Shown here: positions 9,455-15,869 of the stretch, one piece after another
How the letters are laid out: each line of letters opens with the position of its first letter
How positions within the stretch are numbered: position 1 is the first letter of the stretch
From: CAVQCT01 sp964520865
Lineage (GTDB): Bacteria; Zixibacteria; MSB-5A5; GN15; FEB-12
Length of the DNA: 20,965 bases
NCBI GenBank assembly: GCA_964520865.1
Contig: CAZFOY010000056.1
Coordinates: 1 to 20,965 of the forward strand
Direction of reading: 5' to 3'
Notes under the pieces: generated by a model
Told to the model about the DNA's origin: nothing
Databases searched by the model: none
What the model saw: only the letters and a program-made list of their open reading frames with translations
Program-made: the position numbers and the translations under genes

Positions 9455-9803
9455 ATGCGAGTGTATCCGGTGAAAGTCGTTTCTTTCTTGCAACCGCCAC
9501 GACCTCGCGGTATCGCTCCAACTCGGCCTCAAGGGCTTTCTTCCCCGGCCCGGTAATTCTGTAATAGACTCGCCGTTCATCATCCATCTCCGGGTCGATT
9601 TTCTTGTCGCTCTCGCATATCAGCCCGGCTTCGATCATCCTGCCTATCGAGCCGTAGAGCGTCCCTGGCCCCATTTTCACTTTCCCTTGAGATTCGGACT
9701 GAACTTGCTTCATTATTCCATATCCGTGCCGTTCCCGGGTCGAGAGGGCCAGAAGGATATGCAGCACCGCCGGGGTCAGCGGCTTTGGACTCTTATCTGC
9801 CAT
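9444..9803 (-). CDS. PadR family transcriptional regulator
   Basis: The 119-residue product is a short PadR protein. LTPAVLHILLAL (residues 9-20) and HGYGIMKQVQ open the winged helix. GPGTLYGSIGRMIEAGLI (about 45-62) is the recognition helix and wing typical of the family, and DDERRVYYRIT is the beta-wing. A C-terminal helix (about 90-110) should mediate dimerisation. The ligand is unknown. The gene lies first in a two-gene unit with the membrane protein, with an 11-bp overlap. Directly upstream is a perfect palindrome embedded in a strong promoter, which strongly suggests autorepression. The ATG at 9801-9803 is five bases from the -10 box, so the transcript is probably leaderless. Confidence 0.93.
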   Translation of the reverse strand: MADKSPKPLTPAVLHILLALSTRERHGYGIMKQVQSESQGKVKMGPGTLYGSIGRMIEAGLICESDKKIDPEMDDERRVYYRITGPGKKALEAELERYREVVAVARKKRLSPDTLAYES

Positions 9804-9808
9804 GCCCT

Positions 9809-9837
9809 ACTATATATCCGTTACGGATATATGTCAA
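9809..9837 (-). promoter_or_regulatory. padR promoter with palindromic operator filling the spacer
   Basis: On the minus strand a perfect -35 TTGACA (9837-9832) is followed by exactly 17 bp and a -10 TATAGT (9814-9809). A perfect inverted repeat with 10-bp arms (9812-9821 and 9823-9832, one central base) spans the spacer and touches both hexamers. PadR proteins usually bind an ATGT-N8-ACAT-like dyad in their own promoter, and this ATAT...ATAT dyad fits that design. Only five bases separate the -10 from the ATG. Confidence 0.85.
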
Positions 9838-9894
9838 GAGGAATTATGCTCTTCTTTGGCTTCAATAATCTGTGGCCATTCTGCCCCCATCTCC

Positions 9895-9924
9895 AAAAAG
9901 GTAGTTCAGGGGACTCGAACCTAC
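9895..9924 (-). terminator. Putative terminator after the VOC gene
   Basis: On the minus strand the VOC stop codon TAG begins the hairpin: GTAG(G)TTC pairs with GAACTAC across a 9-base loop with one bulged G, followed by C and five T. It would end the ArsR operon and insulate the PadR promoter. The stem is short, so confidence is moderate. Confidence 0.45.
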
Positions 9925-10394
9925 TCCCCCCGGTACGCTTTCTCAAGAGCGGCGATGTCGAATTTGATCATCTGCATCATGGCTTTCAATACCCGGTCGG
10001 TTTTGGCGCGATCTTTGTCCTGCATCATCTGCATGAATGCCCTCGGGACGATCTGCCAGCACAGACCGTACTTGTCTTTGAGCCACCCGCACTGGATCTC
10101 CTGACCGCCTTCGCTCAACTTACTCCAATAGTGATCGACTTGTTCCTGATTTTCGCACTGTACCAACAACGAGATCGCTTCGGTGAACTTGAATTCCGGC
10201 CCACCGTTCAACGCCATAAACTCCTGGCCGTTCAACTCGAATGTGACGACCAGCGGCGAGCCTTTCGGGCCCGGACCTTCGTCGCCATTTCGACTAATCC
10301 CGGTGATCTTTGAGTCCTTGAAGACCGAGCAATAGAAGTTGGCTGCTTCCTCGGCTTGATTCTCGAACCAGAAAAACGTAGTGATCTTCTGCAT
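9921..10394 (-). CDS. VOC family protein, PhnB / 3-demethylubiquinone methyltransferase-like type
   Basis: The 157-residue product belongs to the vicinal oxygen chelate fold, PhnB-like branch. ITTFFWFENQAEEAANFYCSVF (residues 4-25) is the usual opening, and GSPLVVTFELNGQEFMALNGG and DKYGLCWQIVPRAF are the other conserved blocks. The family name reflects an old annotation: most members have no proven methyltransferase activity, and a small-molecule binding or metal-dependent role is only inferred. GGAG lies five bases upstream of the ATG. It is the last gene of the ArsR-SRPBCC-SRPBCC-VOC unit, a combination found in many bacteria. It follows the single-domain SRPBCC gene by 62 bp, and a weak terminator overlaps its stop codon. 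Confidence 0.88.
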   Translation of the reverse strand: MQKITTFFWFENQAEEAANFYCSVFKDSKITGISRNGDEGPGPKGSPLVVTFELNGQEFMALNGGPEFKFTEAISLLVQCENQEQVDHYWSKLSEGGQEIQCGWLKDKYGLCWQIVPRAFMQMMQDKDRAKTDRVLKAMMQMIKFDIAALEKAYRGE

Positions 10395-10456
10395 ATATTC
10401 TCCATGCTTTGTATGTGTCCCCTCCCGATGTTCGAAAGGGGAGCTGTTGTTTTCCG

Positions 10457-10930
10457 CTAAAGGGTCGTCAGATACTCTTTCAGACGCCCCATCGTCTGAC
10501 TGAGTCCTTCGATCGCGCCGAATTCCTTCGCCACCCGGTCACGCTCTTCGCGCGTGGCAAACACCATACGCATGGAGACCTCGGTCTTGTTGCCTTTGGC
10601 TGAGAATTCGACCGTCACGTCAAAATTAGTATCCTCGGTGTCGTCTTCACCCGAATGAAAATAGGAGAGCCGTTCAGGTACGATCACCTCTTTGTACTCG
10701 ATCCTGTTCTTGTAGTCGCGTCCATCCGGTCCGTGCATGACGAATCGCCAGACTCCACCGGCCCGAACATCCATCTCAGAAGTAGTCGTGGTAAAACCGA
10801 TCGGCCCCCACCACTTCTCGATCTGCTCTCGTTCGGTCCACGCATTGAAGACAAGCTCCCTCGGTGCATCGAACATCCTTACAGCACTAATCTCGCGATC
10901 GGCCGTCTTGCTTTTGGATTGTGAAATCAT
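10457..10930 (-). CDS. SRPBCC / AHSA1-like domain protein
   Basis: The 157-residue protein is one START/Bet v1-like hydrophobic-cavity domain. FDAPRELVFNAWTEREQIEKWWGP (residues 20-43) is the family signature, followed by GGVWRFVMHGPDG, YKEVIVPERLSY and a long C-terminal helix ending GRLKEYLTTL. Bacterial members of this AHSA1 branch commonly sit beside ArsR regulators. Their ligand is generally unknown, and a chaperone-activating role should not be assumed. AAGGA lies eight bases before the ATG. It is 30 bp downstream of the fused double-domain protein and 62 bp upstream of the VOC gene on the same strand, so operon membership is likely. Confidence 0.92.
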   Translation of the reverse strand: MISQSKSKTADREISAVRMFDAPRELVFNAWTEREQIEKWWGPIGFTTTTSEMDVRAGGVWRFVMHGPDGRDYKNRIEYKEVIVPERLSYFHSGEDDTEDTNFDVTVEFSAKGNKTEVSMRMVFATREERDRVAKEFGAIEGLSQTMGRLKEYLTTL

Positions 10931-10960
10931 GCTTCTGTTCCTTGAATCACTGTTACTGTT

Positions 10961-11950
10961 TTACCTTGCTGTGAATGCCGCCTGCTCCTCAAACCGATCC
11001 AGCGTCTGCTTCCAGCCTTCCTGCATTCCGGTCACATACGGCGCCGCTTCCGGGAGCATCTCGATAACCTTCGACGTCACCTTCATCTCCGTCTTGCCGC
11101 CGCGTTCTTCCAAATCGACCGTGGTGCGGGTATTCATGACTCTCCTGCCGGAGTTGTCCATGACGCCCAGCTCGAAAACGAGATGTCTCGGTGGATCAAC
11201 CTCGTGGAAGATGCCGCGATTGGCAAAGACCTCTCCCTCGGGACTCTGCATATCGATTTCGAATACGCCATTGACTTTGGGATCGAGTTTGCAGTGCGGG
11301 TTAGAGAACCCCCGCGGTCCAAACCAACTGGAAAGATGTTTTGGATTAACCCACATATCGAACACCAGTTCCGCTCTAGCGGCGATCGTGCGAGTGAAGC
11401 TTACTTCCGCTCCAACTTTGCTGTCACCCGTTTGCGTGGCCAGGTAGCTCTCGAGTTGATCCATTGCGCCACTCCATCCCTGCTTCATGCTGGTGAATCC
11501 GGAATTGAAGGTATTGACCTCCACGTCGTTGGCATCGATTGCCTGCCATGTAAGAAAGATTTCCGTCTTGTCACCAAGCGGTTCAAAACGAATCTCGCTC
11601 AAAATCACGAGCGGCCAGGTCGGGCTCCAGGGATGTCTCGTTGTCCCCCCATTTGCATCGGAGAAGGAAGTTGAGAAGACGAGTTTTTCAGGTTCTACGA
11701 TCTCGCGAAAAATGAACTTCCCCCACATATCGGAACCGTCGGGCGCTCCCATGCGATACAGGTACATTCCACCGGGGCGAAGATCCATTTTAATCTGCTT
11801 CATCTCGAACCCTTTTGGCCCCCACCATCGCATCAGATGCTCCGGTTCGGTCCAGACCCGGAACATCAGTTCCCGTGGCGCGTCAAATGTTCGGCTGAGC
11901 CTGAAGATCTTACTCACGCCTCCGGCCTTCGGTTCACTTCTTTGCGGCAT
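10961..11950 (-). CDS. Tandem double SRPBCC / AHSA1-like domain protein
   Basis: The 329-residue product holds two complete SRPBCC domains. The first spans about residues 15-172 (FDAPRELMFRVWTEPEHLMRWWGP) and the second about 180-322 (IAARAELVFDMWVNPKHLSSWFGP). The usual family length is about 150, so this is a fusion or internal duplication. The two halves have diverged strongly: the first has YLYRMGAPDG where the second has FEIDMQSPEG. AAAGGA lies seven bases upstream of the ATG at 11950, inside the 3' end of the ArsR gene, giving a 17-bp overlap that suggests translational coupling. Ligand and role are unknown. The two cavities could bind different ligands or act as a built-in dimer. Confidence 0.92.
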   Translation of the reverse strand: MPQRSEPKAGGVSKIFRLSRTFDAPRELMFRVWTEPEHLMRWWGPKGFEMKQIKMDLRPGGMYLYRMGAPDGSDMWGKFIFREIVEPEKLVFSTSFSDANGGTTRHPWSPTWPLVILSEIRFEPLGDKTEIFLTWQAIDANDVEVNTFNSGFTSMKQGWSGAMDQLESYLATQTGDSKVGAEVSFTRTIAARAELVFDMWVNPKHLSSWFGPRGFSNPHCKLDPKVNGVFEIDMQSPEGEVFANRGIFHEVDPPRHLVFELGVMDNSGRRVMNTRTTVDLEERGGKTEMKVTSKVIEMLPEAAPYVTGMQEGWKQTLDRFEEQAAFTAR

Positions 11951-12344
11951 TTTTCTTTCCTTTCGGTCTGGTTCGCGAGGCCCGGTTTCGCTTCGTTTTC
12001 TTTGTATTGCTGCTTTTCTCTTTCATCTGAATTTCGCGGAGATAGTCGTCGAGCCGGTCAAAGCTTTCCTCCCAGAACCGGCGGTATCGCTCCACCCAGT
12101 CCGAGACTTCCTTGAGCGGCTCCGCTTTCAGCCGGCACGGGCGCCACTGCGCCTCCCGACTTCGTTCGATTAGTCCCGCCCGCTCAAGGACTTTGAGATG
12201 TCGTGAGACTCCCGGAAGGCTGATCTTGAACGGTCTGGCCAGTTCCTGAACCGATGCTTCGCCCGAAGTCAGGCTGGCCAGGATCGCCCGTCGGGTCGGA
12301 TCGGCCAGGGCCGAGAAAACGGTGCTGAGTTGATCATTTGTCAT
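11934..12344 (-). CDS. ArsR family regulator with basic C-terminal tail
   Basis: The 136-residue product is a winged-helix ArsR/SmtB-type repressor. ALADPTRRAILASL (residues 12-25), VQELARPFKISLPGVSRHLKVLERAGLIE (about 32-60) and the wing (about 61-70) are all present. The metal-binding Cys motif of true ArsR/SmtB sensors is absent, which fits the SRPBCC-associated branch that does not sense metals. Residues about 106-136 form a Lys/Arg-rich tail (KKTKRNRASRTRPKGKK) that is unusual for the family and may add DNA affinity. The ATG at 12344 has only a weak AAG-type Shine-Dalgarno. It leads a four-gene unit and overlaps the next gene by 17 bp. Two tandem operator-like units sit in its promoter. 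Confidence 0.93.
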   Translation of the reverse strand: MTNDQLSTVFSALADPTRRAILASLTSGEASVQELARPFKISLPGVSRHLKVLERAGLIERSREAQWRPCRLKAEPLKEVSDWVERYRRFWEESFDRLDDYLREIQMKEKSSNTKKTKRNRASRTRPKGKKNAAKK

Positions 12345-12351
12345 ATCTTAT

Positions 12352-12409
12352 TTAACCTATTCGTTAATTAACATGTTCATTAAATAACACCTGTGCGCCG
12401 TCGTGTCAA
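12352..12409 (-). promoter_or_regulatory. arsR promoter overlapped by two tandem 16-bp operator units
   Basis: On the minus strand TTGACA (12409-12404), a 17-bp spacer and TATTTA (12386-12381) with an upstream TG form an extended -10 promoter. Two abutting 16-bp units follow: 12352-12367 (TTAACCTATTCGTTAA) and 12368-12383 (TTAACATGTTCATTAA). They match at 12 of 16 positions and each is a partial dyad. The pair covers the -10 edge and the expected start of transcription. An outer dyad, TTATTTAA/TTAAATAA (12348-12355, 12380-12387), frames them. This placement suits ArsR autorepression. Confidence 0.75.
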
Positions 12410-12616
12410 GGGCAAACTGGAGAAACTTTCTCAATTTTCTCCATTTACCTGATTCCCAACCCTGATTCTCTCGGAGTCCGGTGATCGCGAAATGTGATCA
12501 ACCGCTGAACATTCGTCAAAGCTCCTGCCGGCCCCGTCTGTTTCGCTTTTCGATAAGTCGTTGCTATTTCGCATGCTTCATCCTGTAGATCGACGGCAGG
12601 CGGCGAAGCCGCCCGC

Positions 12617-12622
12617 TATAAT
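12617..12622 (+). promoter_or_regulatory. Consensus -10 box of the chemoreceptor gene
   Basis: A perfect TATAAT lies about 97 bp before the GTG start, but no good -35 hexamer is found 16-18 bp upstream. The expected -35/spacer region holds a GGCGGC-GAA-GCCGCC hairpin instead. It may depend on an activator or may be chance. Confidence 0.4.
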
Positions 12623-12718
12623 TGTTAAGGAATCGGGGGATCTTCCGATGAGAAGAGCAAAAGGGATTTTTCAAACGCCTATCAGACGATAAATACATTC
12701 AGTACGCAGGAGGATTCT

Positions 12719-14833
12719 GTGCGAATAAACTGGACGCTTCGCAGGAGGCTGCTGGTGACGATAATTGGGCTCATCGTCGCCTGCGTTTCGGTAATCGGCT
12801 ATATGGCCTACAGCCGAGCCTACGAACATTTGATGGAGGCCGGACGAACAGACCTTAACCATCTGGCGTCCGAAGCATTACAGCTTTGTCGACTCTCCGC
12901 CCTCGAGTCCGACCAAAACGTCAAACGCTCGCTCAATGTCGCCCGTGATGCATTTCTCGACGCCGGTGGCGACCAGGCAAGAATTGTCGACGGAAAGCTG
13001 GTTATCGGCAGTGAAAAACAGCCGGTGGTGGTGAATGACAACACAAAGCTCGTTGATCATGTCAAGGAAATGGTTGGATCGAACTCGACCATCTTCCAGG
13101 TCGAAAACGGCAGGGCTGTTCGGATTGCTTCCAACATTGAGAACAAGAATGGCGAGTCGGTGCTCGGTACCGCGGCTTCGAAAGACGTGTACGATCGTGT
13201 CGTTCGCGAAGGCAAGGCGTACTATGGCCGGGCCTGGGTGGTCGACGACTGGTACATAACCGCTTACGAACCGATTAAGAGCAAATCGGGCGAAATTATC
13301 GGTATCCTGAGTACGGCGGTAAGAGAAAAAGACACCGACCAACTCCGCAAAGCGATCCTTGAGGCCAAGGTCGGTAAGACCGGCTATCTCTACTGCATGG
13401 ATCTGAATGGGGTGCTGACGATACATCCGACCTCCGAAGGCGAGGACCTTACGAAGTACGACTTCGCCAAGGAGATCCTGGCCAAAGCGCCGAATCTTCG
13501 TGAAGGCGAGACCGGCTGGATCCAGTACGACTGGAATCGGAACGGAACGATGGCGCCGAAAATCGTGGCGTATCGTTATTTCCCGGAATGGCACTGGGTG
13601 GTTGCCTGCGGAAGCTACATGGATGAGTTCACCGCCGGTGCCAATTCTGTCCGGAATACGGTTATCCTTGTCGCCCTGCTTGCCCTCCTCATCGGTTCGA
13701 TCATCGGCTGGTGGCTGACCAACTCGATCGCCAGGCCGGTGAAAAGCATCGCCGATATTGCCGAAGAAATTTCGAACGGCAATGTCGACCACCATATCGA
13801 CACCAACTACTCCGGTGAAATCGGCCAACTGGCCCGCTCGTTCGAGTCGCTTATCGAATATGTGCGAAACATCGCCGGAGCGGCAGAACGGATCGCCGCT
13901 AACGATCTCACCGTGCAGGTCACGCCCAAAACGGAGAAGGACGTCCTCGGCAACAGTTTCAAGACCATGTCGACAAATCTCCGCAATATGGTTCGGGAGA
14001 TGAGTGAGAATGCCGAGCAACTGGTTTCGGCGGCCAACCAGATCGCTTCATCGTCCGAGGAAATGTCCCGTGGCGTCACCCAGCAGACCGACCAGATGGG
14101 CCAGATAACGACGGCGGTCGAAGAAATGACGGCGACGATTGTGGAGTCCTCGAAGAATTCCGGCGATGCGGCCGATGGCGCCCGCAGAGCGTCCGAAACG
14201 GCCGGCGAGGGCGGTAGGATTGTCGGTCAGCAGGTTGAAGGAATGCGTACGATTACCGAGCGGGTCCGTCAGTCCGCCGAGTCGATCGGCAAACTGGCCG
14301 GTTCGGCTGAGCAGATCGGTGAGATTATCGGCGTGATCGACGATATCGCCGATCAGACCAACCTCCTCGCCCTCAACGCGGCGATCGAAGCTGCCCGGGC
14401 AGGTGAGCAGGGTCGCGGATTCGCGGTCGTTGCCGACGAGGTTCGCAAGCTGGCCGAACGGACCGGCAAGGCGACCGGCGAGATCACCGACATGATCAAA
14501 GGGATCCAGTCCGAGACCAAAGATGCGGTTGACTCGATGAACACCGGTATCGAGGCGGTCGACAGCGGTCGTGCCCTCGCCGACAAAGCGGGCTCGAGTT
14601 TGTCACGCGTAGTCGATGAAGCCCAGAAAGTAATGAACATGATCTCACAGATCGCTGTAGCGGCCGACGAGCAGGCGGCGGCAGCGGAGCAGATATCACG
14701 CAACGTCGAAAGTGTGTCGACAATCGCTCGCGAGACAGCCAAAGGTGCGGAGCAATCTGCAACCGCGGCGGAGCAGCTCAACCGCCAGGCCGAAGGCATG
14801 CAAAGGATGGTGAGCCAGTTCAAGATCAAGTAA
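12719..14833 (+). CDS. Methyl-accepting chemotaxis protein with double-Cache-type sensor
   Basis: This is a 704-residue transmembrane chemoreceptor. A membrane helix at about 11-31 is followed by an extracellular sensor to about 305. Its first half (YYGRAWVVDDWYITAYEPI) resembles a Cache3-Cache2 domain, and its second half (GKTGYLYCMDLNGVLTIHP, then WHWVVACGSYMDEF) is a clear Cache_2 domain, likely sensing small organic acids or similar ligands. A second helix at about 312-334, a HAMP domain (335-385) and a second HAMP-like segment (385-430) lead into the signalling coiled coil. The conserved tip IDDIADQTNLLALNAAIEAA (about 545-565) contacts CheA and CheW. No C-terminal CheR-binding pentapeptide is present. 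The start is GTG with a perfect AGGAGG five bases upstream. It stands alone, with no che genes nearby. Confidence 0.95.
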   Translation: MRINWTLRRRLLVTIIGLIVACVSVIGYMAYSRAYEHLMEAGRTDLNHLASEALQLCRLSALESDQNVKRSLNVARDAFLDAGGDQARIVDGKLVIGSEKQPVVVNDNTKLVDHVKEMVGSNSTIFQVENGRAVRIASNIENKNGESVLGTAASKDVYDRVVREGKAYYGRAWVVDDWYITAYEPIKSKSGEIIGILSTAVREKDTDQLRKAILEAKVGKTGYLYCMDLNGVLTIHPTSEGEDLTKYDFAKEILAKAPNLREGETGWIQYDWNRNGTMAPKIVAYRYFPEWHWVVACGSYMDEFTAGANSVRNTVILVALLALLIGSIIGWWLTNSIARPVKSIADIAEEISNGNVDHHIDTNYSGEIGQLARSFESLIEYVRNIAGAAERIAANDLTVQVTPKTEKDVLGNSFKTMSTNLRNMVREMSENAEQLVSAANQIASSSEEMSRGVTQQTDQMGQITTAVEEMTATIVESSKNSGDAADGARRASETAGEGGRIVGQQVEGMRTITERVRQSAESIGKLAGSAEQIGEIIGVIDDIADQTNLLALNAAIEAARAGEQGRGFAVVADEVRKLAERTGKATGEITDMIKGIQSETKDAVDSMNTGIEAVDSGRALADKAGSSLSRVVDEAQKVMNMISQIAVAADEQAAAAEQISRNVESVSTIARETAKGAEQSATAAEQLNRQAEGMQRMVSQFKIK

Positions 14834-14838
14834 CGGTC

Positions 14839-14868
14839 TTAGATTGTTTTCATCGCTGTACAATCTAA
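14839..14868 (+). terminator. First hairpin after the chemoreceptor gene
   Basis: A perfect 9-bp stem, TTAGATTGT/ACAATCTAA, encloses a 12-base loop six bases after the stop codon. It is AT-rich and lacks a T-run, so it could be an RNA-stabilising or weak termination structure. Confidence 0.4.
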
Positions 14869-14880
14869 TCTCTTATCAAG

Positions 14881-14922
14881 CGGCGTGGTCCCGGGCAATG
14901 AATCCGGTCACGCCGTTTGTGT
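14881..14922 (+). terminator. Probable intrinsic terminator of the chemoreceptor gene
   Basis: A 7-bp GC stem, CGGCGTG/CACGCCG (14881-14887 and 14909-14915), with an inner CCGG pair is followed by a T-rich stretch (TTTGTGTGTCTTGTT). The stem and tail fit a Rho-independent terminator. Confidence 0.6.
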
Positions 14923-14940
14923 GTCTTGTTGGATGGTGTT

Positions 14941-14964
14941 GTATGGTCCTTCTTAGAACCTGCC
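14941..14964 (+). repeat. Degenerate REP-like unit upstream of the RAYT gene (copy 0)
   Basis: GTATGGTCCTTCTTAG plus AACCTGCC matches the REP units downstream of the RAYT gene, but the first stem arm is shortened and the GTAG foot reads GTAT. It is followed by an imperfect 20-bp tandem duplication (14956-14975 and 14976-14996, GAACC(C)TGCC(A/T)TTGCTCACT). Confidence 0.6.
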
Positions 14965-15030
14965 TTTGCTCACTTGAACCCTGCCATTGCTCACTCACAA
15001 TCTGCTTTCTTTCTCTCCCTAAATTTTGAC

Positions 15031-15067
15031 TGACAGCACCTGTCACTCTCCCCGCCTAAATTGAGGC
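15031..15067 (+). promoter_or_regulatory. Leader hairpins covering the RAYT start
   Basis: TGACAG-CAC-CTGTCA (15031-15045) is a perfect 6-bp hairpin. GCCT-AAATTG-AGGC (15054-15067) ends one base before the ATG and pairs away GAGG, the only Shine-Dalgarno-like sequence. IS200 transposase genes use leader hairpins that hide the ribosome binding site, so a similar brake is plausible here. The second stem is short. Confidence 0.45.
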
Positions 15068-15568
15068 ATGTCGAGGCTTTTGAGATATTTTGCTCCTGGC
15101 CAGCGGTGCTTCATAACCTGTGTGACCGAGAACCGCCGCCCGATCCTTACCAACCACATTTATGAATTGAAGAACGCCGTGAGGATGGCCCGGCGGAACT
15201 CACGCTTCTCGCCTATCGCATGGGTCGTACTCCCCGATCATCTACATGCACTGCTCGACTGCCCGACAGGAGACACCTCGACAATCGTACAAAGCATCAA
15301 GCTCTCGTTCTCTCTCCAGCTGCATTTCCAGAATGAAGCCTCCGGCAGGATCTGGCAGCCAAGGTTCTGGGATCACGTCATTCGGTCAGCGGGGGATTTC
15401 CAGAGGCATCTGGACTACATACATTACAATCCGGTGAAGCATGGGTTGGTCGAGAGCGTTAGCGAGTGGCCATATTCATCATTTCGGAGGTTTGTGAGAT
15501 TCGGGCATCTCAATTTGGACTGGACAACCGGAGATAATTTCGCGGATGATGAAATGTTCGGGGAATAG
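15068..15568 (+). CDS. REP-associated tyrosine transposase-like protein (RAYT, Y1/HUH family)
   Basis: The 166-residue product has the hallmarks of the IS200-like Y1 transposase fold. PDHLHALL holds the HUH pair His58-Leu-His60. WQPRFWDHVIRS (residues 96-107) is the RAYT motif, and YIHYNPVKHGLVESVSEWPYSS (117-138) carries the likely catalytic Tyr117 (Tyr120 is the alternative). All active-site residues seem intact, and the length is normal for RAYTs. These enzymes nick single-stranded DNA at REP hairpins with a 5' GTAG foot and are thought to spread or process REPs. Matching REP units flank this gene. The ATG is the first possible start, because an in-frame stop precedes it. GAGG is only one base away from it and lies in a small hairpin, so translation is probably weak. 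Confidence 0.93.
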   Translation: MSRLLRYFAPGQRCFITCVTENRRPILTNHIYELKNAVRMARRNSRFSPIAWVVLPDHLHALLDCPTGDTSTIVQSIKLSFSLQLHFQNEASGRIWQPRFWDHVIRSAGDFQRHLDYIHYNPVKHGLVESVSEWPYSSFRRFVRFGHLNLDWTTGDNFADDEMFGE

Positions 15569-15606
15569 AAGGACCTTCCGGTTTCTTGACCTGCGCAGAT
15601 CGTGAG

Positions 15607-15641
15607 GTGGCAGGTGCTGAGAAGGACCGGCCCTACAGATC
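15607..15641 (-). repeat. REP unit 1 (inverted)
   Basis: Read on the minus strand it is CTGTAGGGCCGGTCCTTCTC followed by AGCACCTGCC: a GTAG foot followed by an imperfect hairpin (GGCCGGT with ACCTGCC). Similarity to unit 4 continues on the plus strand for about 20 bp beyond the core (TGGCCATTT). Confidence 0.85.
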
Positions 15642-15667
15642 TTCTGGCCATTTGACTATAAGGGGTC

Positions 15668-15715
15668 GTCTTGTAGGGTGGTTCCTTCTTAGAAACCGCC
15701 ATCGGGATGATTGCA
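15668..15715 (+). repeat. REP unit 2, first half of a 48-bp tandem pair
   Basis: It has a GTAG foot, then the hairpin GGTGGTT/AACCGCC, with loop sequence CCTTCTTAGA. The single change from unit 3 in the stem (C to T) becomes a G-U pair, so the fold is kept. It is adjacent to unit 3 with an exact 48-bp period. Confidence 0.88.
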
Positions 15716-15763
15716 GTCTTGTAGGGCGGTTCCTTCTTAGAAACCGCCATTAGGATGAGCACA
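15716..15763 (+). repeat. REP unit 3, second half of a 48-bp tandem pair
   Basis: It has a GTAG foot and a perfect 7-bp stem GGCGGTT/AACCGCC (15725-15731 and 15742-15748). It differs from unit 2 at about six of 48 positions, mostly in the last 12 bases outside the hairpin. Confidence 0.88.
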
Positions 15764-15834
15764 GTACCGAAGTTGCCGAGTAGATAGTATCAACCCAGGA
15801 TACAATTCCATAAGAACATATCTCAGATCGAACG

Positions 15835-15869
15835 GTGGCAGGTTCTGAGAAGGACCGGCCCTACAGATC
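15835..15869 (-). repeat. REP unit 4 (inverted)
   Basis: It differs from unit 1 at a single base over 35 bp, and similarity continues to about 15890. It faces the tandem plus-strand units, giving head-on REP pairs as in bacterial interspersed mosaic elements. Confidence 0.85.

Larger units (their letters stand above)
12345..12718. other. 374-bp divergent intergenic region, ArsR operon / chemoreceptor
   Basis: The left part (12352-12409) holds the ArsR promoter and operators. The right part holds the chemoreceptor leader: a GGCGGC-GAA-GCCGCC hairpin at 12599-12613, a perfect TATAAT at 12617-12622, a weak ATCGG/CCGAT hairpin near 12631, and AGGAGG at 12708-12713. I see nothing definite in the middle (about 12420-12590) apart from a loose TGATC/GATCA dyad near 12480. 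Confidence 0.6.

Noticed and set aside
8801..9556. 251-codon open frame on the plus strand
   Set aside because: It is antisense to the PadR-linked membrane protein, which has six clear helices and overlaps padR as expected. The plus-strand translation is low in hydrophobic pattern and resembles no family.
9901..9924. tRNA T-arm-like sequence GGTTCGAGTCCCC on the minus strand
   Set aside because: The five-base T-stem does not pair, there is no anticodon arm or acceptor stem, and the segment is better explained as the end of the VOC gene plus a terminator hairpin.
12408..12417. AAGGGCAAAC, resembling part of a cyclic-di-GMP-I riboswitch
   Set aside because: The other conserved blocks and the tetraloop-receptor are missing, and the site lies at the -35 of the oppositely oriented arsR promoter.
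12666..12692. Possible flagellar sigma-28 promoter (GACGATAA) before the chemoreceptor
   Set aside because: The -10-like part is close to GCCGATAA, but the position where TAAA should lie reads ATTT. No TAAA is at the right spacing.
15424..15762. Minus-strand frame with an internal repeated peptide (MAVSKKEPPYKT twice)
   Set aside because: The peptide repeat is only the translation of the two 48-bp tandem REP units, and the rest is antisense to RAYT.
15607..15869. CRISPR-like appearance of repeats
   Set aside because: Units occur in both orientations, spacing is irregular apart from one tandem pair, there are no uniform spacers and no cas genes. The RAYT gene next to them explains them as REPs.
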